The position numbers and the translations under genes were made by a program. The notes beneath the pieces were generated by a model. It had not been told where the DNA came from, searched no databases, and worked only from the letters and a program-made list of their open reading frames with translations. 44,740 bases of DNA, taken from contig JAPLSP010000184.1 in NCBI GenBank assembly GCA_026398575.1, forward strand, positions 1-44,740. The letters run 5' to 3'. Positions 8,432 to 15,553 of the stretch are shown here, one piece after another (position 1 is the first letter of the stretch; each line of letters opens with the position of its first letter). This DNA is from Candidatus Sumerlaeota bacterium (GTDB lineage: Bacteria; Sumerlaeota; Sumerlaeia; JADFCT01).

Positions 8432-9022
8432 TTATTCATTCATCCGTAGATTCTCGATTCCGCAACCCATCTCCTTGCTCTTGGCCCAGATACTGTCATA
8501 GAAATGCTCAAAAGACTTGCTGCGATGCAGCCATTTGCGCAATGGCGCTTTAGTAACAAATTCAGCGATTTCCACTTCCAACCTTTCCCGGCCTTTGCTC
8601 TTGAAGCAGGATTGAACAACATTCTTGGGGTCGCCGTCTTTTGTATCTTCCCATAGGAATTCGCCGGGAGTTTTGCCAAACTGCCGAGCAATGTAATCGC
8701 AATCTGCGCAAAGCCAACACTCGACGTTCCTTTCGCAAACGCCAAAAATGACTAAATGCGAGTGCTCGGGTTTGCAGCGCTTTCGATGATCATTCAAAAT
8801 GTCTCGCCAGTCTTTCTTGTCCGAGTCCTTAAGGAAGATGATCACATCCACGCCCTGCTTCATGAGCGCCATACAGGTATGTGGAATTTCGCGCCCCATG
8901 CTCACTCCCGTCCGCCCGCGAAATGAGCCTTGAATAATTTCCGCATGAGGACACCAGCGATCCCTAAGCCCGGCGAGAAACGCCCGGTCAGCGCCGCCTT
9001 CAACGGAATAGCCAATTTTCAT
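8432..9022 (-). CDS. DUF4276/TOPRIM-like putative nuclease partner of the upstream ATPase
   Basis: 196 residues. The chain opens KIGYSVEGGADRAFLAG, the Glu-bearing first strand of a TOPRIM-like fold (E8). It continues with VDVIIFLKDSDKKDW, a D66-x-D68 pair at the end of a hydrophobic strand, and CERNVECWLCADCDY, the E101 motif seen as xExWLLAD in DUF4276/RloB-type proteins. The order E, DxD, E matches a metal-binding TOPRIM core. The gene overlaps the ATPase stop by ATGA (9019-9022) with GGGAG upstream, so the two are made together. In PARIS and OLD-like systems a TOPRIM protein is the nuclease gated by an ATPase; that role here is inferred. DUF4435 (AriB) and AbiLii/RloB are alternative family names. 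It ends 15 bp before glyQS. Confidence 0.65.
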   Translation of the reverse strand: MKIGYSVEGGADRAFLAGLRDRWCPHAEIIQGSFRGRTGVSMGREIPHTCMALMKQGVDVIIFLKDSDKKDWRDILNDHRKRCKPEHSHLVIFGVCERNVECWLCADCDYIARQFGKTPGEFLWEDTKDGDPKNVVQSCFKSKGRERLEVEIAEFVTKAPLRKWLHRSKSFEHFYDSIWAKSKEMGCGIENLRMNE

Positions 9023-10218
9023 ACGAGCATCTCCCGGAAATACATTTCACCCAAAGGCATGCTTTCCAGAAGCCGCATGATTTTATCATGATCGGGCCTG
9101 CTGATTGTGCTGGAAGGCAGGCCGGGCTTGAGCACATGAACGCCATCCAGATTGGCGTCGAACAAATCAATGAAATAGGGATTATGGCTGGTGAAGACGT
9201 ATTGTCCGTCTTTTCCCGAGTGGTCAATCATTTCAATGAGAGGCTTCAACAAGCCGACGTGCAAACCATTCTCCGGCTCCTCGATGATGATGAAGGGCGG
9301 AGGGTTGAGTGATTCGGGCAAGGGCCGGTTCTTCAAGATCACAAAAGCCATCGCGAGGAATCTCAGAGTGCCATCGGATATGCTCCGTATGCCAAATTTC
9401 TTGCCTTGCTTGTCTTCGATGAATAGATAAACCGTTTCCGGATCCGGCGCGACAAAACTGAAATACTCCAGCTTGGGTTCAATAGCCTTGGCAATGCCAA
9501 TCAGGTTGTGGGATAGTCGCGGATAGCGATTGTGCAAATCATAAATCGCGCCCGATAAGTTGCCTCCGTCCCATCGAAGAAGTTGCATGCCGAGTTCAGC
9601 GACAGGAAAACGCAATGCTTCGGGCGAAAAACTGTAGTACTGCCATGATTGAAGATATTTCATGAATGCGACGGAGGATGAACTGGCATTCGAGGAAAGA
9701 TGGGCCTGCGAAAGCAATGACCTCTTATCGTATTCTGGAGTTGTTTCTGCCGAAGCGCCCACTTCTAGCACCGTTTTCATTTTATCAACGGTTTGCTTGG
9801 CAAGAGAAGGACGCTGGAGCAAAATGGTTTCCTTGATGTCTCCAGCAACGCTTGCGCACAGCTTTTCGTCCACGATACGCAAGGGTGATTGCTGACCTTC
9901 CCGGCTCTCAATGGCATGCAATCTAATTTCGTATCGGAACTTCGTGTCAATGCCATTGCAAACAAATGCGCATTCCATGGCCATTTCAATATACGGCGAT
10001 TGAGATGTATATTGATTGGCAAGATTCCAGACATCCCCCAATGCGGTTTTAGCCGCAATTTCAAGGGGCAGCGAACTCGTAAGTCCGATGAAGCGCAGCA
10101 AACTGCAAAGATTGCTCTTCCCCGAATTATTCAGGCCAACCAGAAGGTTAGTACTGGAAGGGATGAATTCAAAATTGACAAAATTTCGAAAGTTATTGAT
10201 GTAAATTTTTTGCAGCAT
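9019..10218 (-). CDS. OLD/PARIS-like AAA ATPase of a two-gene defence module
   Basis: 399 residues. Walker A is GLNNSGKSN at 28-36. The ABC signature region is SISDGTLRFLAMAF, Walker B is FIIIEEPENGLHVGLL, and the His switch is FTSHNPYFIDLFD. This is the AAA15/AAA21 layout of RecF, OLD and AriA proteins, without a fused TOPRIM domain; the separate downstream gene supplies it. The start lies 9 bp after the trmD stop, with GAGG upstream of the ATG, so it is probably co-transcribed with trmD. A role in phage sensing is inferred from the pairing with a TOPRIM-like protein. A DNA repair or housekeeping SMC-like function is the alternative. Confidence 0.75.
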   Translation of the reverse strand: MLQKIYINNFRNFVNFEFIPSSTNLLVGLNNSGKSNLCSLLRFIGLTSSLPLEIAAKTALGDVWNLANQYTSQSPYIEMAMECAFVCNGIDTKFRYEIRLHAIESREGQQSPLRIVDEKLCASVAGDIKETILLQRPSLAKQTVDKMKTVLEVGASAETTPEYDKRSLLSQAHLSSNASSSSVAFMKYLQSWQYYSFSPEALRFPVAELGMQLLRWDGGNLSGAIYDLHNRYPRLSHNLIGIAKAIEPKLEYFSFVAPDPETVYLFIEDKQGKKFGIRSISDGTLRFLAMAFVILKNRPLPESLNPPPFIIIEEPENGLHVGLLKPLIEMIDHSGKDGQYVFTSHNPYFIDLFDANLDGVHVLKPGLPSSTISRPDHDKIMRLLESMPLGEMYFREMLV

Positions 10219-10227
10219 AGGGCGCCT

Positions 10228-11145
10228 CTATTCTGGTGATGAATCGTCCGCTTTACTTTGCTTATGCCAACTCTGGTACAGATCCGGCCGAACTTGCCGG
10301 GTTTTTTCGACGGCGCGTTCGAGGCGCCATTTCTGGATGTTCGCGTGATGGCCGGAGAGCAGCACCTCTGGGATCCTCAAGCCGCGATATTCTTCGGGGC
10401 GCGTGTAGTGAGGCCAATCAAGCAGGCCTTGGCAGAAGGAATCGGCCTCGACGGATTCGTTGCAGCCGACGACGCCCGGTATCTGCCGCGCGATGGCGTC
10501 CACCAGGACCATCGCCGGAAGCTCGCCCCCCGTCAAGACGTAGTCGCCGATGGAAATCTCTTCATCCACCACCAAATCCAGCACGCGCTGATCCACTCCT
10601 TCATAGCGTCCGCAGATCAGGATCAGCGCTTTTTCTTGAGCCAGCCGCTTGGCCATATCGTGATTGAAGACCCGCCCCTGCGGCGAGAGATAAATCACGG
10701 GCGCCCGCGCCGGCGCGAGTTCCGAGTTCCGAGTTCCAAGTTCCGAGTTCCGCGTTCCGCGTTCCGAGTTCCGAGTTCCAAGGTCCGAATCCAGTGATTT
10801 GGCTTCCAATGCCTGATCGCTAACATCAGGTTTCGAGCTCGGAATCTGGAGCTCGGAACGCGGAACGCGGAGTTCGGAGCTCGGAACTCGGAACTCGGAA
10901 CTCGGAACTAGTAGGTCGGCTTGGGCTGCTTCGACGGCCTCGACGATTGGGTCGGGTTTCATCACCATCCCAGCGCCGCCGCCATAGGGAGCGTCGTCGG
11001 TGACGTGATGCTTGTCGTGCGTACAGTCGCGGATGTTGCGAATCCGGATGTCAATCAAGCCGGCAGCGGCGGCGCGCGCCAGGATGCTCTCGGAAAACGG
11101 GCCCTCGAACATACCCGGAAACAATGTCAATATGACGAACTTCAT
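10228..11145 (-). CDS. trmD: tRNA (guanine37-N1)-methyltransferase TrmD with repeat-encoded insertion
   Basis: Makes m1G37 in tRNA with SAM. Family blocks are all present: [74 protein letters not shown], the catalytic Asp in [11 protein letters not shown], and [11 protein letters not shown]. The family is usually about 240-250 residues; this one is 305. The excess is residues 79-143, just before the strand VIYLSPQG, where standard TrmD has a few-residue loop. That stretch is built of 7-residue repeats (GTRNSEL and SSELRVP types) encoded by two inverted heptanucleotide arrays. The insertion stays in frame and touches no conserved residue, so the enzyme is probably active. It is first of a tight minus-strand run; no strong SD is visible. 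Confidence 0.95.
   Translation of the reverse strand: MKFVILTLFPGMFEGPFSESILARAAAAGLIDIRIRNIRDCTHDKHHVTDDAPYGGGAGMVMKPDPIVEAVEAAQADLLVPSSEFRVPSSELRVPRSELQIPSSKPDVSDQALEAKSLDSDLGTRNSERGTRNSELGTRNSELAPARAPVIYLSPQGRVFNHDMAKRLAQEKALILICGRYEGVDQRVLDLVVDEEISIGDYVLTGGELPAMVLVDAIARQIPGVVGCNESVEADSFCQGLLDWPHYTRPEEYRGLRIPEVLLSGHHANIQKWRLERAVEKTRQVRPDLYQSWHKQSKADDSSPE
10717..10786. repeat. Heptamer array, left arm (GAGTTCC type), inside trmD
   Basis: Ten contiguous 7-bp units: GAGTTCC with variants AAGTTCC, GCGTTCC and AAGGTCC. It is the inverted complement of the array at 10835-10911, so the two could pair into a long imperfect hairpin with a loop of about 48 bases. Three units equal 21 bases, giving a 7-residue protein period that keeps the trmD frame. 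Confidence 0.95.
10835..10911. repeat. Heptamer array, right arm (GAACTCG type), inside trmD
   Basis: Eleven contiguous 7-bp units: GAACTCG and variants GAGCTCG, GAACGCG, GAGTTCG and GAATCTG. It is inverted relative to 10717-10786. Both arms fall in the loop before the conserved VIYLSPQG strand of TrmD. The intervening 10787-10834 has no repeat and is translated as well. Confidence 0.95.
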
Positions 11146-11525
11146 AGCATTAAGCCGCTTGCCGTCAGTAGTGTCATGTCATCTTCCATAACGGCGCTGC
11201 CTGCCTTGCTGCAATTCCGCAGCGATACCGCCGGAGAAGCCAGTCTAAGCAAAGCCGCCGCGCAGGCAAGCCGGAAAATGGACGCGAAGCGCAATCCGGC
11301 AGAGCGGGAGCTATCCAACCACCCCAAGGCTGAGAATGAGATAGCTTTTCAATGATGAACAATATCAAGAAGATCAGGGGCAGGACAATGAAGCGACAGG
11401 ACCCTGGAAGGACTTAGCTACCAAGGTTAGTTTTTATTTATTTGTAAGTTTTCGCTTGATTATTTTCCGTCGTATCCGTAAAAACCAGTCAGGAATTGTT
11501 TGAATTTCTTATAGGAGCTGACATC
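11146..11525. other. Divergent intergenic region between trmD and the large secreted protein gene
   Basis: About 380 bp without a convincing gene; reading frames here lack family resemblance and codon character. It must hold the promoters of both divergent units, but no clean -35/-10 pair was found. An AGGAG ribosome site at 11513-11517 stands 8 bases before the ATG at 11526. Confidence 0.5.
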
Positions 11526-14201
11526 ATGGAAATGGACAAAGGTCTGACTCGCTCGCAAAGGGCAGGCGCCATTATAACGATGGCGGTGGTTCTCTGCTTG
11601 TTTTCCGCTGTTACATTCGCGGCGCCTTCTGCCATTGTCATTCAGGGCAAGCTGGCGGACGGGAGCGGCAAGCCGCTGACCGGTTTGCGCCAATATCGCG
11701 TTCAATTTTACGATGCCGAAACGGGAGGCAATGCGCTGGGCGCCCCGACAACGGGAACCATCACCCTTCCCGCTTCCGGGCGCTTCAGCTTTGAAGTCGT
11801 TCCTCCTCCCGAGGCGCTAGCGGCCGCATCCTGTTATTATGAGCTGGCGATTGACAGCGCGGCTTCTCCGGATGGTTCCATTGATGTGGGAGATATTTTC
11901 CCCAACCGGGTTCGTGTCAATAGCGTCATGTATGCGCAAAAGCTGTCGCGCGACGGCGCGGGATCAGGGCTGAACGCCGATCTGCTCGATGGGCTGCATG
12001 GCGCGGACTTCGTGACGAGCGCCGCGCAGGCCGCTGCATTAGCGGGAAAGGCAGATATCGCGCACAGTCATAATTTGCAGGACCTCGGCGGCGCCGTGAC
12101 GGACGCGCAGGTTCCCGACGACATCACAATCAACCGTGCAGCCAATGCGGATCGGGCGACGAGCGCATTGTTTGCAGATACCGCCGCTCAAGCCGATCGC
12201 GCGACGACGGCATTGTTTGCCGATACTGCCACAACCGCTTCTGCCGCCGATCAGGCGGCGCATTCGGACAACGCCACGTTCGCCATCGTGGCGGGCCAGG
12301 CGGATTGGGCCACCACCGCTTTGGCCGCCCTCAACGCCGCTCATTCAGATAATGCCAGCACCGCGCAATTCGCCATCGCGGCGGACAATGCAAATTATGC
12401 AGCGAGCGCTTTCTATGCCACCCAGGCCGGCAGCGCCAATCTGCTGTATGGGCATTCCTGGGGAGAATTCTCGCTCACGAGTCACACACATAGTATTACT
12501 TCTCTGACCGGGCAGATCACCAACGCCCAAGTCCCGGCCGACCTGATCGTCCCCGATGCCAACCATGCGAGTCTCGCCGACTATTCGACCTATGCCACGG
12601 ACGCAGACCATCTGGGCGCACGGCTTCCGTCGGATTATTCCCTCGCGACTCACAACCATAGTATTACATCTCTGACCGGGCAGATCACCAGCGCCCAAGT
12701 GCCTGCCGATCTCATCGTCCCCGAGCATGACACGCTCGACACCGTAACCAGCCGCGGCGCCGTCACCAGCCAGTCCATCCATATCGCCAGCACCGATTGG
12801 GCGTGGGATATGAATACCGGCGCATTGTCGGTGGTTGGCGGCGTGGGAATCGGCGGCAACTTCTTTGTGAACAACTGGGCTCAGATTAATGGCCAAATCA
12901 ATGCCGGCGCCAATATCTATGCGGAAGGAAATATCTATCACAATGCAGGCAAAAAAGTCTTTACCTGGGAAGAAGCCACCACCACCGGCATAGAGATGGC
13001 GCCCAATACCGGCTATATGGTTACGTGCGCGGATACTGCCGTTTTCACGCTTCCTTCGTGGCTGATGAGCGCAGGCGACATTGTGCGCCTCAACGGCGTC
13101 GGAACGGGCGGATGGAAAATCGCCCAATACGGCGGGCAAAAAATCTCGCTCGATGGACTCAACATTCCCGCCCACAATGACGTTTGGGCGTCCAGAGGGC
13201 CTAATGAACAGTGGACTTCAATCGCTTCGTCAGCGGATGGGACAAAGCTGGCCGCATGCACGTTCTATGGAAAGGTTTATACCTCCAGCGATTCGGGCGC
13301 TTCGTGGACATTGAAATTGGACAGTCCGGAGTATTTCTTGGCGATTGCTTCGTCAGCGGACGGCGCGCATTTGATCGCGGGCGAAAATCTTGGCACTGGG
13401 TATATTTTGATTTCCAGCGACTCAGGAACCAACTGGACAGCGGCGATGACCGATATGTCTCGCCCTTGGCAAGCGGTTGCTTCATCGGCAGACGGCGCGA
13501 AATTAGCTGCATGCGCGTATCCAGGGCATATGTTTACTTCCGTGGATTCGGGCGCCAACTGGACAGAAAGCCTGACGGATGCCAACCGCAACTGGCGCTG
13601 TCTTGCATCATCGGCGAACGGCGCCGCATTGGCCGCCGGCGTCAGCCCTGGCCATATCTGGATTTCCGTGGATTCGGGCGCCAGCTGGACGGAGACGATG
13701 ACCGACATGGATCGGGGTTGGGGAAGTATCGCTTCTTCCGCGGATGGGAAGAAACTGGTCGCTTATGGCTATGAAGCTCCCTACCACATCGTTTTTACTT
13801 CCAATGATTCGGGCGCCACCTGGATTACCAGAATGAAAACCTCGGCAGCTCTTCTGAGCGTCGCCTGTTCGGCGGATGGGACAAAACTGGCCGTTGGCGC
13901 GGATACAGGCCATGTTTTCATGTCCTCGGATTCGGGCATTACATGGATAGAGAGAATGACGGATAGTGATCGGATTTGGCCGGGTTGCGCCTTTTCAGCG
14001 GACGGGATGAAACTGGCCGCATGCACCGGTTATTACAGCGCCGGCCCAATTTATACCTCCTCCGCATATCCCATGAGCGAAACAACGCTGGGTATCAGCG
14101 GTTATCTGTCTGGCGGCAAAGGCAGCGCCGTGGAGCTGCAATACATCGGTGGAGACACCTTCATGCCGCTGAGCCACAACGGATCGCTCGGTGCGAAATA
14201 G
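11526..14201 (+). CDS. Large secreted protein: fibre-like N-terminal half and seven Asp-box-type propeller repeats
   Basis: 891 residues from the ATG at 11526, chosen for the AGGAG 8 bases upstream. Residues 1-33 form a signal peptide ending in FAA. A beta-sandwich-like segment (QGKLADGSGKPLTGLRQY) follows. Next come a phage-fibre-like phrase, NADLLDGLHGADF, a long Ala/Asp/Thr-rich repetitive stretch, and two near-identical copies of HSITSLTGQI plus AQVPADLIVP, each led by an H-x-H motif. The last third has seven units of about 42 residues: six carry an Asp-box-like (S/N)DSGxxW and all carry (S)ADGxxLAA-like strands, consistent with a seven-bladed propeller. It is probably displayed or released as an adhesin or binding protein. 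No catalytic motif was found. The stop lies exactly at the start of an octamer array. Confidence 0.75.
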   Translation: MEMDKGLTRSQRAGAIITMAVVLCLFSAVTFAAPSAIVIQGKLADGSGKPLTGLRQYRVQFYDAETGGNALGAPTTGTITLPASGRFSFEVVPPPEALAAASCYYELAIDSAASPDGSIDVGDIFPNRVRVNSVMYAQKLSRDGAGSGLNADLLDGLHGADFVTSAAQAAALAGKADIAHSHNLQDLGGAVTDAQVPDDITINRAANADRATSALFADTAAQADRATTALFADTATTASAADQAAHSDNATFAIVAGQADWATTALAALNAAHSDNASTAQFAIAADNANYAASAFYATQAGSANLLYGHSWGEFSLTSHTHSITSLTGQITNAQVPADLIVPDANHASLADYSTYATDADHLGARLPSDYSLATHNHSITSLTGQITSAQVPADLIVPEHDTLDTVTSRGAVTSQSIHIASTDWAWDMNTGALSVVGGVGIGGNFFVNNWAQINGQINAGANIYAEGNIYHNAGKKVFTWEEATTTGIEMAPNTGYMVTCADTAVFTLPSWLMSAGDIVRLNGVGTGGWKIAQYGGQKISLDGLNIPAHNDVWASRGPNEQWTSIASSADGTKLAACTFYGKVYTSSDSGASWTLKLDSPEYFLAIASSADGAHLIAGENLGTGYILISSDSGTNWTAAMTDMSRPWQAVASSADGAKLAACAYPGHMFTSVDSGANWTESLTDANRNWRCLASSANGAALAAGVSPGHIWISVDSGASWTETMTDMDRGWGSIASSADGKKLVAYGYEAPYHIVFTSNDSGATWITRMKTSAALLSVACSADGTKLAVGADTGHVFMSSDSGITWIERMTDSDRIWPGCAFSADGMKLAACTGYYSAGPIYTSSAYPMSETTLGISGYLSGGKGSAVELQYIGGDTFMPLSHNGSLGAK

Positions 14202-15009
14202 AGACGCGGAGAGGGGGAGACGCGGAGACGCGGAGAGGGGGAGAGGGGGAGACGCGGAGAGGGGAGACATGGAGGCAAGTCTCCGCGTCTCCCCTCTCCG
14301 CGTCTCCTTCTTCGCCGGCGAAGGTCAGCAGCGTCTCGGCTTGCTGGCGGATGTGTTCGTAGGCTTCGAGGAAAAAACTGATGGCCTCATTGGACTCATA
14401 GGCGTGCTCGGCGTCAACGCGCGTGTTGATGTCGGCCTCGAAGAGGATGTGGCGGGGCGGGCCTTCGTAGTTTGGAAGCTTGATCGAGCGGAATCGAATC
14501 CAGCGGTTGCAGTTCATTCCTTCCAGATCAATCAAATGCAGGAAGTGCAACTGGGATTCCGCCGCGCTTTCAAAAGCATTGGTTTTGAGGAATTCATTCT
14601 GCAGGGCTTCGCTGGAAGCGCCCCGGGTCTCCTTGATCAATTTGATCACGAACCCCATGCGCCGCGGCGCGTCGGGCGACATCTCGAACAAGGTTGAAAT
14701 GATGCGGTAGAGCGCTTCGCGATAACGGGGAAAAAAACGCTCCAGCGTCTGCGACGGCGTATTCTGATTGTAGTAATGAAAATTGACGCGGTTCAGGGCG
14801 AATTCGCAGACGAACGAGCGGTCGCGCGAGCGCAGAACAATTCGCGGGGCATCGGGCGGCGCCGGCTGCTGCAACGGCAACACCATCGGCTCATAATCCA
14901 GCGAATTGCCGGTCCGCTCGATGAACGAGTTGGCAAACCGGACGCCGTTCTCGATCGGCAATCGGGGAAAGAACAGAGCCGACGTAATGCTGTTGACGAT
15001 TAAATCCAT
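14161..15009 (-). CDS. TIGR04255-like protein with array-encoded C-terminal tail
   Basis: 282 residues, cytoplasmic, no signal or TM segment. The pattern FPRLPIENGVRFANSFIERTG, then RIVLRSRDRSFVCEFALNRVN and PRYREALYRIISTLFE, resembles the TIGR04255 family of unknown function; this link is moderate. The body ends near FAGEEG (about residue 235). The last 47 residues (SPLRVSPSPPLRVSASPP and similar) are encoded by the octamer array at 14201-14307, so the natural stop seems to have been displaced. The 3' end overlaps the convergent secreted-protein gene by 41 bp. Confidence 0.6.
   Translation of the reverse strand: MDLIVNSITSALFFPRLPIENGVRFANSFIERTGNSLDYEPMVLPLQQPAPPDAPRIVLRSRDRSFVCEFALNRVNFHYYNQNTPSQTLERFFPRYREALYRIISTLFEMSPDAPRRMGFVIKLIKETRGASSEALQNEFLKTNAFESAAESQLHFLHLIDLEGMNCNRWIRFRSIKLPNYEGPPRHILFEADINTRVDAEHAYESNEAISFFLEAYEHIRQQAETLLTFAGEEGDAERGDAETCLHVSPLRVSPSPPLRVSASPPLRVSISHRAIRCGSAA
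14201..14307. repeat. Octanucleotide inverted array (GAGACGCG / GAGAGGGG)
   Basis: From 14201 ten units of about 8 bp alternate GAGACGCG and GAGAGGGG, ending with GAGACATG and GAGGCAAG. The inverted arm at 14280-14307 reads TCTCCGCG, TCTCCCC, TCTCCGCG, TCTCC. The two arms can form a strong hairpin, which may terminate transcription of the two convergent genes. The first G of the array is also the last base of the TAG stop of the secreted-protein gene. Confidence 0.93.
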
Positions 15010-15275
15010 AAGAGAACAGGGGCGCCAGCTTCAAGATTCAGATTTCAGGGATCGGAAATCCGATATCGGATGCAATGCCTTTCCCCATTGACTGGATGAT
15101 GCCTGAAACGGCCCGCGTCCCTCAACAGAAAAGTAGCTCTTCAATCTCATTGAATGGAATTTCCGTCAGAAGTCAGCGAGAATTGGCAATTGACCTTGAG
15201 CGAAGGCTTCGCGGAGAATCTCACTCACGCGCCCATTGAATTTCTGATCCCCCTTCGCTTCGGAATCTGAACCAT

Positions 15276-15458
15276 ATGGTTTATGGCTGGCTTCATCTGT
15301 TTTCGCTGCTTTTCCTCTCGCTGGATTTGGCGGCGGTCTTCAGCATCAATGATCGGGACCATCTCCACGATATCATCCGCTCGACCCTGCGCCGGTGGGC
15401 CAAACTGCTGGGCGCGCTGCTTCTGATCGGCGTTGTGGTTTATCTCATGACGTCCTAA
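15276..15458 (+). CDS. Small inner-membrane protein (60 residues)
   Basis: The frame starts with ATG at 15276 and encodes two hydrophobic segments (residues about 5-23 and 44-58). Between them is a charged cytoplasmic or periplasmic loop, SINDRDHLHDIIRSTLRRW. The even distribution of two TM helices and a basic amphipathic linker is unlike a chance frame. I recognise no named family with certainty; similar short proteins with a RSTLRRW-like loop are, from memory, found in uncultured bacterial phyla. Function unknown. Confidence 0.6.
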   Translation: MVYGWLHLFSLLFLSLDLAAVFSINDRDHLHDIIRSTLRRWAKLLGALLLIGVVVYLMTS

Positions 15459-15553
15459 GCGCTCTGAGTCTTAAATACGGGGCCGCAGTCATGACTCAAA
15501 GCACTAACCCTGTCTATTAACTGCAAGGCCCGGTTTTGAAAGCTTCGGAGCAA

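Noticed and set aside
10717..10911. CRISPR array
   Set aside because: Units are 7 bp and contiguous, with no unique spacers, and no cas gene is present.
11526..14201. Prophage remnant based on the tail-fibre-like phrases
   Set aside because: The protein has a signal peptide and propeller repeats, and no other phage gene is nearby.
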